DNA from: Paenibacillus mendelii | GTDB taxonomy: Bacteria > Bacillota > Bacilli > Paenibacillales > Paenibacillaceae | DNA: 64,000 nt | Direction of reading: 5' to 3' | NCBI RefSeq assembly: GCF_024498075.1 | Contig: NZ_JANHOF010000002.1 | Coordinates: forward strand, 292,431-356,430 | Part shown: positions 43,734 through 52,693 of the stretch, in pieces | Layout of the letters: the number at the start of each line of letters is the position of its first letter | Numbering within the stretch: position 1 is the first letter of the stretch | Made by a program: the position numbers and the translations under genes | The notes under the pieces: model-generated | The model's input: the letters and a program-made list of their open reading frames with translations, nothing else | The model's database searches: none | Told to the model about the DNA's origin: nothing

Positions 43734-43812
43734 GAGCAATGAGATAGGCGGAGTATTTAGAAGCATCTGCGTAATAGTATGTGCCACTGCCGCTTCTTCG
43801 CTAAGCAGCACT

Positions 43813-45429
43813 TTAAGCGAGCACGCGCAGCACATCATCGATTTTCTTGCTATGGGAGAGAATGCCGTAATTCATCCAGCTGAGAAAATCGACCTCAAAG
43901 ACTCGGTTATGCTGCACGGCGGGAAGCGACTGCCAAAGAGATGTCCTTAGTAGTCTCTTCTTCTCGCGCTCCGACATTTCGAAGGTTACGAACAAGAGGT
44001 CGGCATCCAGCCGCGCAAGCAATTCCGGCGTCAACGCAGCTCGCCTGACATGTCTTGTCAATTGCTGCACGAGCGGATGAGGCGTCAGTTCCAGATCCCC
44101 GTATAGAACAGGGCCCGTGAATCCTTTATCCTGCCCGGCGTATAGCAGAATTTCATCCGCACTCACCCGGAGGAAAGCAACCGTCTGATGACGGATCGCG
44201 CGAAGCTTCTTCCGGGCTGCATCGGCTTTGCGTTCATAATTGTCGATGACCTCATTAATCTTGACGTTCTTGCCTCTTCCGAGCAAATCCGCCACCGTGC
44301 GCAAGGTTGCCTGCCAATCCTCGCCCTGATTGGACATTCTGTAGAGCGGAGCTTGCTTCTCGAAGTAACCGCAGTCCCATTGCATGGGAAAACCGCAGTC
44401 CACCATAATCAGGTCCGGCTTGCACGGAAGCGGGACGACTTGCTTATTCGTTAGCTGGACGGCGGGAATATGATCAAGCCCCAGATACGACTGCGTGCCC
44501 CACATCGAGAGTGAGCATTGCACGATCGGCGTAATGCCGACCGCCAGCAGGAAATCCTCCAGAAAGGGCGCGAATACGCGGATATCCTCCCGGTAATGGC
44601 GCCGGTATTGACCCGGCGAGAGACCGACCGTCTGCTTGAACCGGCGGTTAAAATAAAATTCATTGCCGAAACCGACGTTCTGTGCGATGTCGAACAACCG
44701 GTCGTCCGTCGATTGCAGCAGATGCTTGGCCTGATCGATACGGATACCTGATAAGTACTGCAGCGGAACCTGACCCGTCATCTCTTTGAACATTCGCGTG
44801 TAATGCCACCGGCCGACGTTGGCCATCGCCGCCATCCTGCTCACGGTCCATGGATCTCCATAATCTCTCCGAAGCAGCTCGATCGTAGACTCCACGGCTT
44901 GTCTGCTGCTCTGGACAAGAGAAGCCGCAAGATTCTGCCTGAATATACAGCGAAGCAGCTCTTGAAATCGCATATGCTGATCGAACAAGGCCAACTCGTC
45001 GGCCGTTTCCGACAGGGACTGGCCATAGAGAGCTTCGACCCATTCCAGACACTGAGAGAACGGACTGCAGTTGACCTCTCCTACGCATGGAAACGAGGGG
45101 TGTGACTGTCCATCGGCAGCGGTTAATCCGGCCTCCCCAATAAGCTGGAGAACCTCGAAGGTTAATTCATAACACATGAGACCGTGCTTGCCCGCTTCGC
45201 TTCTGACCGTTATGCCCGGCATTGCTATGAAGCATTTGCCGCGCTCAAGCCGGTAGCCCTCTCCATCCATAACGAGGCGCCCGTCACCGTCGGTAATAAC
45301 CAGGATCCGATACCGCTCATTGTTCTGTGACGTCTGCTCCTCATGAGATCCATATTTGTTAACAGCCACTCCGATCAATCGATAGAACAGGCTGGGCGAT
45401 ACAGCCGATTGCGGGACTCCCTCACGCAT
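43813..45429 (-). CDS. AraC-type regulator fused to an iron-siderophore binding-protein domain (Btr-like)
   Basis: This 538-residue protein has three parts. An N-terminal cupin-like region is followed by the AraC HTH pair (residues about 180-280; VSRMAAMANVGRWHYTRMFKEM and IAQNVGFGNEFYFNRRFK). The C-terminal half (about 300-538) resembles FecB/FeuA binding proteins (LLAVGITPIVQ, KPDLIMVDCG, VAFLRVSADEILLY, LLFVTFEMSEREK). This is the layout of B. subtilis Btr (YbbB), which senses ferri-bacillibactin and activates uptake genes. It lies 129 nt downstream of a siderophore-binding lipoprotein gene, and a Fur-like box is 26 nt upstream. Confidence 0.92.
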   Translation of the reverse strand: MREGVPQSAVSPSLFYRLIGVAVNKYGSHEEQTSQNNERYRILVITDGDGRLVMDGEGYRLERGKCFIAMPGITVRSEAGKHGLMCYELTFEVLQLIGEAGLTAADGQSHPSFPCVGEVNCSPFSQCLEWVEALYGQSLSETADELALFDQHMRFQELLRCIFRQNLAASLVQSSRQAVESTIELLRRDYGDPWTVSRMAAMANVGRWHYTRMFKEMTGQVPLQYLSGIRIDQAKHLLQSTDDRLFDIAQNVGFGNEFYFNRRFKQTVGLSPGQYRRHYREDIRVFAPFLEDFLLAVGITPIVQCSLSMWGTQSYLGLDHIPAVQLTNKQVVPLPCKPDLIMVDCGFPMQWDCGYFEKQAPLYRMSNQGEDWQATLRTVADLLGRGKNVKINEVIDNYERKADAARKKLRAIRHQTVAFLRVSADEILLYAGQDKGFTGPVLYGDLELTPHPLVQQLTRHVRRAALTPELLARLDADLLFVTFEMSEREKKRLLRTSLWQSLPAVQHNRVFEVDFLSWMNYGILSHSKKIDDVLRVLA

Positions 45430-45454
45430 AGGTTTATCAGTCCATTTCTTATAG

Positions 45455-45469
45455 TGAGAATGATTATCA
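45455..45469. promoter_or_regulatory. Fur box
   Basis: TGAGAATGATTATCA is one mismatch from the 7-1-7 Fur consensus TGATAATNATTATCA. It lies in the promoter region of the AraC-binding-protein fusion gene. Confidence 0.75.
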
Positions 45470-45493
45470 CTAATTAACTATAAATGAAAATCA

Positions 45494-45525
45494 AGAGCAC
45501 TTCAACAGTGTTGTTGAAATGCTCT
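45494..45525 (-). terminator. Terminator of the siderophore-binding protein gene
   Basis: An AGAGCA-TTCAACA/TGTTGAA-TGCTCT stem is followed by a T-rich tract on the minus strand. Confidence 0.7.
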
Positions 45526-45558
45526 CTCCCCTTGCTATTCTAAAGATAGTCGCTTCCG

Positions 45559-46590
45559 CTATTGCAGCAGGTACTTCTCCAAGTCCTTCAGCTTAAGCTG
45601 GTTGGCCTGGAAAGCCCCCGATTGCCAGAAGGTCCGTTCAACCTGGTACACCTTGCCGTTCTTGACTGCAGGGGTGCTTTTCCAAATCGGGCTGTTCAGC
45701 AAGTTATCAATGGCCTCTTGGTTCTCGGGTGATGTCCATGTCCCATTCGAAGTCAGAATAATAATATGATCCGCATCAAGCTCCGGTAGCTTCTCCATAG
45801 ACAGGGTATCGATAAACTTGTCCATCTCCGCGACCAGCTTCGGTGCGGTCAAGCCGAGTTCCTTGTACAGAATGGAACCGACAAATCGATTCTTGATGCC
45901 AAGCAGGTTGATATCCTTCTCGCCGATGTTAAGACGCAGCACGGCAACGGATTCCTTCCCGATCGCTGTTTGCAGCTTCGCTTTCATATCGGCGATTTTC
46001 TGCTCAAAGTCCTTGATCAGTTCCTCCGCCTTCTCCGGCACGCCCATGAGATCCGCAATCTTGGTGAGGATTTCAGTGGAGCCGCTCTCCAGAATGGCGT
46101 CAGGCATGCGATAGGTAGGGGCAACCTTGGAATATTTCTCATAGATGGCGGCATCCGCGTACCCGTCCGAAATGATGAGATCGGGCGCAGCTTCCAAGAG
46201 CGCTTCAATACTGCCGGTTATATCGAATTGCGGAACACTCAGGTTCAGATAATCCTGTTTTCCCCAGGATGGATGATACCACTGCACAATCGGCTCTGCG
46301 CCCAGAGCAACGAGATAGTCCTCCAAATAAATGGCGGCTACGCGCCTTGGCTTGACCGGAATTTCCACCTCTCCGAAGTGATCCTTCACGACACGCGTTT
46401 CACTACTGCCGTTTGTCTGTCCGCCATTGTTATTAGTCGAACCTGTACCCGCTCCATTTCCTGTATTCGACGGTTCCGCTTCCGGCTGCTTCTCCTGCGC
46501 ATTGCCGCATCCCGCGAGCGCTGTGATGACAATTAGCAGAGCAATGATTCCCCTTAGCATGTTGGTACGCGATCCTGCAAGCCTTGCCAT
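45559..46590 (-). CDS. Iron-siderophore ABC transporter substrate-binding lipoprotein
   Basis: This 343-residue lipoprotein has a signal peptide with lipobox LAGC and a Gly/Asn-rich linker. A class III binding-protein fold follows (PRRVAAIYLEDYLVALGAEPIVQW, ALLEAAPDLIISD, DLMGVPEKAEELI, DADHIIILTSN). It binds Fe(III)-siderophore at the cell surface and hands it to an FhuBG/FeuBC-like permease, which is not in the window. The C-terminal domain of the adjacent regulator is recognisably similar. A Fur box lies upstream. Confidence 0.93.
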   Translation of the reverse strand: MARLAGSRTNMLRGIIALLIVITALAGCGNAQEKQPEAEPSNTGNGAGTGSTNNNGGQTNGSSETRVVKDHFGEVEIPVKPRRVAAIYLEDYLVALGAEPIVQWYHPSWGKQDYLNLSVPQFDITGSIEALLEAAPDLIISDGYADAAIYEKYSKVAPTYRMPDAILESGSTEILTKIADLMGVPEKAEELIKDFEQKIADMKAKLQTAIGKESVAVLRLNIGEKDINLLGIKNRFVGSILYKELGLTAPKLVAEMDKFIDTLSMEKLPELDADHIIILTSNGTWTSPENQEAIDNLLNSPIWKSTPAVKNGKVYQVERTFWQSGAFQANQLKLKDLEKYLLQ

Positions 46591-46644
46591 GTTCTACCCA
46601 CTCCTATATGAACGTTGTCGTAACGAAACCAAGTCCGATATCAA

Positions 46645-46659
46645 TGATTATCATTCTCA
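46645..46659. promoter_or_regulatory. Fur box
   Basis: TGATTATCATTCTCA is the reverse complement of TGAGAATGATAATCA, close to the Fur consensus. It lies 55 nt upstream of the siderophore-binding protein start, so iron starvation should induce it. Confidence 0.78.
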
Positions 46660-46759
46660 TTTCGCTCATGACTCATTTTATATCACCTTGTTTCTTGCAT
46701 ACAATGTCCATTTTATTGGAGTATTTTATCCAAACGCGTGCCCTCGATAATCAATTGCA

Positions 46760-46840
46760 TCCACCCCTATACAAGAGATGGCTTCTGCTGTAAATTTTCA
46801 ACCCGGTGCTCTGCCTACAGCCCATATGGAGCAGTCTCAC
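46760..46840. pseudogene. Relic of a sequence like the MFS-coaD junction at 41.5-41.7 kb
   Basis: 46777-46800 matches 41548-41571 (upstream of coaD) at about 22 of 24 bases. 46808-46838 matches the 3' end of the MFS gene (around 41688-41716) with several changes. The roughly 110 bp between these pieces at the parent locus is missing here. It looks like a decayed, deleted duplicate, and no coding capacity remains. Confidence 0.5.
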
Positions 46841-46916
46841 GAACCAAACAAAAGAAGCCTCATCACAAGGCTTCTCCTGTTTCCAATATGCTCTTGGAAC
46901 ATGGCCGATAGTTGAA

Positions 46917-47744
46917 TTATTTTAAGCCGCTAATGAGCATTCCTCTGGTGATATACTTTTGTGAGAACAAGAACACGATAAAGGTAGGGATTAAACTAAT
47001 AAATACACCGGCCAGAACAACCGGATAGTCCGTTACATATTGCCCTCGGAAGTAAGAAATACCGACTGTTACTGTCATTTTCTCCGGCGAATTCAAGTAA
47101 ATTAACGGACCGATCAAATCATTCCAATGCGCAATGAAGTTCAACACCGCTAAAGTGGCTAACGCGGGCTTTATTAAAGGAAGATACATGGCTATAAAGA
47201 TGCGGAACGGATTACATCCTTCCATTTTGGCCGATTCATACAAATCATGGGGAATCGACATCATATGCTGTCTGAGGAAGAACACGCCGAATGCCGAACC
47301 TGTCCAAGAGGGTAAGATGAGCGCCCATAAACTATCCATTAACCCAATCGATTTAATAATGATGAACAACGGAATCATCGTGACGACCCCTGGGATCATC
47401 ATGACGATTAATACCATCGTAAATAGAACATTACGCCCTTTAAAAACCAACTTGGCAAACACAAAAGCGGACATTGCGCTAGCGAATATCCCGCCTACCG
47501 TTGCGAGGACCGTAATGAACAAACTATTTTTCAAAAAACCAAGCATTGGGATCTCCGTCATTATGGTCACGTAATTATCGAATGTCCAATTTTTCGGAAT
47601 AATATGGTTGCCTGACATAATTTCAATATTGTCTTTAAACGAAGAAAGCAAGAGCCAAACAAATGGAAAAATAATGACTACACTCAGCCCATATAGAAGC
47701 ACGTATTGCATCCATTTTAATGGGCTATTATTCGCTTGGTCCAT
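46917..47744 (-). CDS. Carbohydrate ABC transporter permease (MalG-type)
   Basis: This 275-residue inner-membrane protein has six helices and the EAA loop ESAKMEGCNPFRIFIAMYLPLIKPALAT. It is the last gene of a binding protein - permease - permease operon, 15 nt after the second permease. No ATPase gene follows; in Bacillales a shared ATPase such as MsmX commonly energises these importers. It would import an oligosaccharide. Coding sequence looks AT-richer than its surroundings. Confidence 0.94.
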   Translation of the reverse strand: MDQANNSPLKWMQYVLLYGLSVVIIFPFVWLLLSSFKDNIEIMSGNHIIPKNWTFDNYVTIMTEIPMLGFLKNSLFITVLATVGGIFASAMSAFVFAKLVFKGRNVLFTMVLIVMMIPGVVTMIPLFIIIKSIGLMDSLWALILPSWTGSAFGVFFLRQHMMSIPHDLYESAKMEGCNPFRIFIAMYLPLIKPALATLAVLNFIAHWNDLIGPLIYLNSPEKMTVTVGISYFRGQYVTDYPVVLAGVFISLIPTFIVFLFSQKYITRGMLISGLK

Positions 47745-47759
47745 ATCGTTCTCCTTTCA

Positions 47760-48674
47760 TTATAAATCGTAATTCACCCATTTTTTTTGCAGCTTGAACT
47801 GCACGATCGTGATGATGAAAATAATTAAAATGAGAATATAGGATAACGCTGAGGCGTAACCCATTCGAAAGCCTTGAAAGGCTTCCGTGAATATATATTG
47901 AACAATAGAAAGCGTCGAGTTTAGCGGTCCGGGCATCAGATAATTTTCCCCGAACATCTGAAATACGGTGATCATCTGTGTAATGAGTATAAAGAACGTA
48001 GTTGGCGTTAATAAAGGTAGCGTAATCATTCTAAATTGTTGAAATCTGTTCGCTCCGTCTACACGGCTAGCTTCATAATATTCAGGCGGAACATTCTGCA
48101 ATCCCGCAAGGAATAGCAGGGCAATGTATCCGACTCCCCCCCACAAGCTCATAATAGCAATCGAATTCATTGCATTATGTTCATCCATCCAATACACTTT
48201 TGAGAGGCCTAGTCCTTGCAATAAGGTATTCAGAAAGCCATCGACTCCATACAGATATCCCCAAACAAGCGCAATCGCCACTACAGAACAGGCAGTAGGG
48301 AAAAAATAGGTTAACCTGAAAAAGTTGACGCCCTTTAATTTTTGATTCAACAAAACGGCCAAAGCTAAGCCAATAATTAATTTAGCCGGTATGGCAATGA
48401 TCAGAAAATACAAGGTATTGCGCATCGCTTTCCATACCAGTTCATCTTCCGCCAAGGTTCTGTAGTTTTCGATCCCCACCCATTCAGCCTTACGTACAAT
48501 ATCCCAATTGGTAAAGCTCATCACAAATCCAAAGATCGTCGAGGAGTAGATCAGCAAGATCCCAATGAACAAAGGAATCAATAATAGAAACGCCCACGCG
48601 GCATCCTGGCTGATCCATTTCTTTTTGACCGGTTTATTCAATCTGGAATTTGCTAGTACCCTATTGCTTCTCAT
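47760..48674 (-). CDS. Carbohydrate ABC transporter permease (MalF-type)
   Basis: This 304-residue permease has six membrane helices and the EAA loop YEASRVDGANRFQQFRMITLPLLTP. AGGTGG precedes the ATG. It forms the heterodimeric channel with the MalG-type partner encoded next. It is preceded by the binding-protein gene by 54 nt. Confidence 0.94.
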   Translation of the reverse strand: MRSNRVLANSRLNKPVKKKWISQDAAWAFLLLIPLFIGILLIYSSTIFGFVMSFTNWDIVRKAEWVGIENYRTLAEDELVWKAMRNTLYFLIIAIPAKLIIGLALAVLLNQKLKGVNFFRLTYFFPTACSVVAIALVWGYLYGVDGFLNTLLQGLGLSKVYWMDEHNAMNSIAIMSLWGGVGYIALLFLAGLQNVPPEYYEASRVDGANRFQQFRMITLPLLTPTTFFILITQMITVFQMFGENYLMPGPLNSTLSIVQYIFTEAFQGFRMGYASALSYILILIIFIITIVQFKLQKKWVNYDL

Positions 48675-48728
48675 TCACACACCACCTTAAAAAGGGGATA
48701 GTTATCATGGCTATCCCCCAATTTTCCG

Positions 48729-50021
48729 TTATTTCTTCTCAAACTCTTTGTTTACGAGCGAATGCAGATTCTCGAGCTCCTTCTTGATATCGGGATTAGG
48801 ATTCTGCATGATTTTCACATCTGCATCGTTCTCAAGCTTAGCGATTTCAAAAAATTTCTTCGTAAACGCATAGCCGACTCCATCGGTTGTCGCACCTTCA
48901 AGAAACAGCTTGATATGGGCGGGTTTTTGCTGGGCAATTTCGTTAATAACGGTGTCATCCGCCAAGTCCTTCTTCAACATCGGAAGTCCCGTATTTCGCA
49001 GTATTTCTTGGGCTTTATCGTCGAAAACAGCAAATTGTATAAACTCCCATGCGGCTTCTTTATTCTTCCCGTCTTTAGGGAGACTCAGCATATCCGGACC
49101 GGCATACGTTTTGGATACACCATCTCTTGTTGGCATCGGGGCAATGTCCCAATCAAAATTTTCAATTTTGCGGTATACCGGGAAATTCCATGCTCCGCCT
49201 AAGGACATCGCCACTTTGCCTGCTATGAATGGATCCACTTTACCATCCACATCTTTCGGATTCGGAGCTACTTTATATTTATAAATGAGATCATGCAGCC
49301 AGGTTTTATATTCTAATACTTCAGGGGAGTTATAGTTGCTGTGTAATTTATCCGCGGTGGTCGGCTCTGTTCCGAATGCTCCCATGAGGCCGGCGTTCAT
49401 GGAGAACGATGGGGTCAGGAAACCAAATCTTGTTGATGTAGTAAGCTTCCCTGCTGCTTCCGTAAATTCATCCAAGGTCCAGCCTTGTTCTGGATACTCG
49501 ATTCCTGCCTCTTTAAACGCCGTCAAGTTTACAAAAAGAGCGCCTCCGGTAAAATGCCATGGCAATGCATACTGCTGCGGGTCATCCTTCGGCCATTGTC
49601 CCTCTGCTGCCAGCGATTCTGGAAGCTCATCAATCTTATGCTCACCCGTTTCCAAGTAGCTATTTAAGGATTCAAGCTGATCCTTCTCCGCATAGCCATA
49701 CACAACTCCAACATGCATCCCAATTACATCTGGCGCTGCTTTCGAAGCTAACTGAGTCTGTATTTTTTGCCAATAGGTATCCCACTCCAGAGGCTCGAAC
49801 TTCACTTTAATGGTGGGGTGATCCGCCTCAAATCTTTTTATGACTTCTTTCCAAATTTCAATATCTCCCGGACCATACCACGTGGAGAAACGTATGGTTG
49901 TTTCTTTACCCGATGGTTCGTTGTTTCCTCCTGTCTTTGTTGACGAGGAGCAAGCGGATAAGACCATAGACAAAGCTAACACCGATACGATAACCAGACT
50001 GATTAACTTTTTGTTTTTCAT
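48729..50021 (-). CDS. Extracellular sugar-binding lipoprotein of the ABC importer
   Basis: This 430-residue family 1 binding protein has a signal peptide with lipobox LSAC. Features include IRFSTWYGPGD, AAPDVIGMHV, FIAGKVAMSLGGAWNFPV and AYAGPDMLSLPKDGKNKEAAWEFIQF. The ATG at 50021 has GGGAGG upstream; an upstream ATG at 50069 would spoil the signal peptide. First gene of the importer operon. A cre-like site lies about 70 nt upstream. Confidence 0.94.
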   Translation of the reverse strand: MKNKKLISLVIVSVLALSMVLSACSSSTKTGGNNEPSGKETTIRFSTWYGPGDIEIWKEVIKRFEADHPTIKVKFEPLEWDTYWQKIQTQLASKAAPDVIGMHVGVVYGYAEKDQLESLNSYLETGEHKIDELPESLAAEGQWPKDDPQQYALPWHFTGGALFVNLTAFKEAGIEYPEQGWTLDEFTEAAGKLTTSTRFGFLTPSFSMNAGLMGAFGTEPTTADKLHSNYNSPEVLEYKTWLHDLIYKYKVAPNPKDVDGKVDPFIAGKVAMSLGGAWNFPVYRKIENFDWDIAPMPTRDGVSKTYAGPDMLSLPKDGKNKEAAWEFIQFAVFDDKAQEILRNTGLPMLKKDLADDTVINEIAQQKPAHIKLFLEGATTDGVGYAFTKKFFEIAKLENDADVKIMQNPNPDIKKELENLHSLVNKEFEKK

Positions 50022-50088
50022 CTTTTCATTCCTCCCATTTTTTTCGTATACCTGACTGACGGATATCATTCAACAAACGTGCTGCCCC

Positions 50089-50102
50089 CAAAAGCGCTTA
50101 CA
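50089..50102 (-). promoter_or_regulatory. Possible cre site
   Basis: The minus strand reads TGTAAGCGCTTTTG, 12 of 14 positions of the cre consensus, in the promoter region of the sugar importer operon. Confidence 0.45.
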
Positions 50103-50272
50103 TTTGCATAGAAATTTTTTTGAAATGTCGACCTCCTTAGTTATAAGGGGTAGTTGATTTCGCTTATTAATTTAGTATAGCGACAATTCAATCCCGTAAC
50201 ATCAGACAAAAGAAACCGCTTTCCTGAATATTTGAATATTAGCCTCGATGGCACACAATCCACTATAAAAAA

Positions 50273-50359
50273 GGCATGAATACGCAGATGTCCTCAGGTA
50301 ATGACGCCGATTTCTTTAAAAAGAGACCGACCGCCTGATTGAATCTGCGAATTCATGCC
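50273..50359 (-). terminator. Long-armed inverted repeat followed by a T-run
   Basis: The 17-nt arms GGCATGAATACGCAGAT and ATCTGCGAATTCATGCC pair with one mismatch around a 53-nt loop. TTTTTT follows on the minus strand, so it can end the phosphoesterase transcript. The arm length and large loop are unusual for a terminator and could also mark a small non-autonomous element. Confidence 0.5.
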
Positions 50360-50461
50360 GAAAGGAAAGCGAAGAGCATTTGTCCTGTAAACCTGTAACC
50401 CATGCCGCCATAGTACTCCTGCGCCATGCGGCTCAAGTGGACCTTGCCACATGTTGAACTT

Positions 50462-51322
50462 CTATTCAGATAGCCTCCAATGAAGTGACCTGTCGATCTC
50501 ACGTCCTTGAACGAAGCTGCGGGCAGCATCATAATCCGCCTGGAAGCTCAGACCGCTTACCGCATGCGTACGGATGGAAAGCGACTGCTGCGTCACCTCT
50601 ATGATCTTATATTCGAATGGAGCCTCAATAAATGAGCTTGCAGAAAGGTACACGCCAGCCTCCGTCTGCTTCAGCGTATTAATGTGGCTGTGCCCGGACA
50701 GAACCCCCCTTAATTCAGGATGGGATTCCATAATTGTGACAACGACCTCTCGAAATAGAGGAGGAGCGTCATGAATAATATGTTCGGCCCCGCTCTGTTC
50801 CTTAGGTACGCCGTATATGGGATTATGTATGGCTAACCATTGATTCTTCCCTCGGGATTTGGCAATCGCTTCTTCCAATACGTGCAGCTGATCCTCCAAG
50901 AAATAGGCCTCTTGCTGGCTTCGCCAATAGTAGGGCATACCCGTCTCCCATTGGTTCGGAGTCACATGAATGTCACAGTCGGCATGCTCTATTGTATATT
51001 GAGGGGATTGGTCAATGAAAAATTCAGGTGCATGGGTTAGCCATAACGATAAGGCGTCCTCGCGGTCCAAGTCATGATTGCCAAGAGAAAGATAAACCGG
51101 TACAGGGAGATCGAATAACTGCTTCGCTCTTGCGATCGTCGCCGGCGTGCAGGTATCTACCATGTCTCCACCATGCAGAACAAAATCAATTTCGCCGCTG
51201 CACGCAAGCTCTGCAACCGTTGAGAGCAGCTCGTCCAATTTCTCTGGATAGGCAGGCTGCTGCTGGAAGCCAACGACCTCAGCACCTATATGGGTATCCG
51301 ATAAGTAAAGGAAACGTGTCAT
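50462..51322 (-). CDS. Metallophosphoesterase (calcineurin-like)
   Basis: This 286-residue phosphoesterase has the metal motifs LYLSDTHIG (DxH), LHGGDMVDT (GDxVD), SLGNHDLD (GNHD), a middle IHNPIYG and the C-terminal GHSHIN. The start is ATG 51322 (second of two adjacent ATGs), with AGGAGG at 6 nt; longer N-termini lack support. Substrates range from cyclic nucleotides to phosphodiesters and cannot be told. Single gene. Confidence 0.9.
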   Translation of the reverse strand: MTRFLYLSDTHIGAEVVGFQQQPAYPEKLDELLSTVAELACSGEIDFVLHGGDMVDTCTPATIARAKQLFDLPVPVYLSLGNHDLDREDALSLWLTHAPEFFIDQSPQYTIEHADCDIHVTPNQWETGMPYYWRSQQEAYFLEDQLHVLEEAIAKSRGKNQWLAIHNPIYGVPKEQSGAEHIIHDAPPLFREVVVTIMESHPELRGVLSGHSHINTLKQTEAGVYLSASSFIEAPFEYKIIEVTQQSLSIRTHAVSGLSFQADYDAARSFVQGREIDRSLHWRLSE

Positions 51323-51509
51323 TGCCATCCTCCTCCTAGCAAAAATAAATAAATGATACCATCGCTGCGTTTTTTGCAGCACAAAACGAAAAGTTCCAAG
51401 CATGCGCATACGCCAATCATACGCCATTTTTGGAACGGTTCGTTGTGGGTGCGGATTCCATGACCGCAAGGAGCGCTGCGCAGCCCCCGCCAGCGGATGT
51501 CACAGCTTA

Positions 51510-51815
51510 TTATTTATTGTCATATTCCTTAGTTGCTGCAGCCAGCATGGATTTCCAATCCGCAAAATCCGTTTCTCTCTGAACATGCCGATCAAACAGC
51601 TCATCAGGAATGTTATGAATATCTTCATGTGTATTTACTTGAAAGTTGCCCTTCTCCAGAAACGCTCCAAAACCGTTGAAGCTGGAATGCTTGCTCATGA
51701 ACGACTCATTAAACAGCTTCTCTAATGAAACATGTTCCGGATCTTCCTGAAACGCTTTCTGCCCTTGTAAGTCCTTCAGCAATTCATCAAATGACATTGG
51801 TTTTTGCTTTCTCAA
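51510..51815 (-). CDS. Small protein of unknown function
   Basis: This 101-residue soluble, acidic protein starts at TTG 51815 with AGGAG 7 nt upstream, giving MRKQKPMSFDELLKDLQG. An ATG at 51797 is possible. The rest is mixed helical (HVSLEKLFNESFMSKHSSFNGF, DIHNIPDELFDRHVQRETDF). The N-terminus is reminiscent of small FbpB-type proteins, but the body does not fit. I do not recognise a family. Confidence 0.7.
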   Translation of the reverse strand: MRKQKPMSFDELLKDLQGQKAFQEDPEHVSLEKLFNESFMSKHSSFNGFGAFLEKGNFQVNTHEDIHNIPDELFDRHVQRETDFADWKSMLAAATKEYDNK

Positions 51816-51928
51816 ATTACCACTCCTAGATATGTTTTGTTGGTACGTTCGTTCAATCAATCCACTACATAATAATATGCACTTATCTTGCAACTAGCAA
51901 CACCCAGTACTTCATATCCGTAGAAAGT

Positions 51929-52672
51929 TTACAAAGACGGCGACAATGCCTTCGTTATTTCTCCGGGTACTTGCCGCCAGTATTGCCGCGTTTCCTCATC
52001 GCGTATGATGAATCCCATTTTATTGAGTTCTTTTCGCAAATCCTTTATTTCCTCTTTCACTTTTTTCTGCAGCGCGATTTCTCGAGCCTTCAGTACCGCA
52101 TTAGCAGCCGCTGAAATATCTGGCGTATCCGGTACCCAGCGCCGATACTCCTCTTTATAAGGATCACCCTTCGCGGCCCAAGGATACCCGTGCTTCACGA
52201 AGGCATAGGAAAAATCATTCGCTGCTTTCGCCGCGGATTCTTCGCTTTTCTCCCGTGCAAGCTCTTGCCCCGACTTTCCAAGGATCACTAGATGTCTCCC
52301 ATCCATGAAGACCATCCCAATATCTCTATGCGCAATCGTCTGCTTATGTCCATTCTGATCCAACTGCACCTCTTGGTCGGTCAAAGATACAATGAGACTT
52401 TCTTTAATGGCGATATAGGCGACCACGAAGCCTGCGATTAAGCCCAGTAAGGACAGAATATACGACAACCAGGGCCCATTGAATGTATCAATAAGCTTCA
52501 GCGGTCCTTGAAACGGCAGCCAGGGCAGCTTCAAAGCCCAAGCGGCTATCCGTGGAAGGAAGTAACCGACTATAAGTCCTGCTGCTCCGAACCCTCCATA
52601 TAGGAGGATCCCTGTTGAAGCGGAATAACCCGCGATCGTTTGCTGTTGGTCCGTTAATTTGGAAGACACCAT
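51929..52672 (-). CDS. YqeB-family membrane protein
   Basis: This 247-residue protein has two pairs of hydrophobic segments in its first 100 residues (YGGFGAAGLIVGYFLPRIA, YILSLLGLIAGFVVAYIAIKE) and a cytoplasmic C-terminal half with helices rich in Lys/Glu. It resembles B. subtilis YqeB, of unknown function. The ATG 52672 has AGAAGGTGAG just upstream, so I prefer it to ATG 52687. It lies directly downstream of a TetR gene, in one operon. Confidence 0.8.
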   Translation of the reverse strand: MVSSKLTDQQQTIAGYSASTGILLYGGFGAAGLIVGYFLPRIAAWALKLPWLPFQGPLKLIDTFNGPWLSYILSLLGLIAGFVVAYIAIKESLIVSLTDQEVQLDQNGHKQTIAHRDIGMVFMDGRHLVILGKSGQELAREKSEESAAKAANDFSYAFVKHGYPWAAKGDPYKEEYRRWVPDTPDISAAANAVLKAREIALQKKVKEEIKDLRKELNKMGFIIRDEETRQYWRQVPGEITKALSPSL

Positions 52673-52693
52673 TCTCACCTTCTTCATGAAAGA

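Noticed and set aside
50360-50461. Minus-strand frame ending ...RMAQEYYGGMGYRFTGQMLFAFLSA, resembling a GNAT acetyltransferase C-terminus
   Set aside because: The matching stretch is under 30 residues, has no start and directly follows the phosphoesterase stop. It could be a relic but chance is not excluded.
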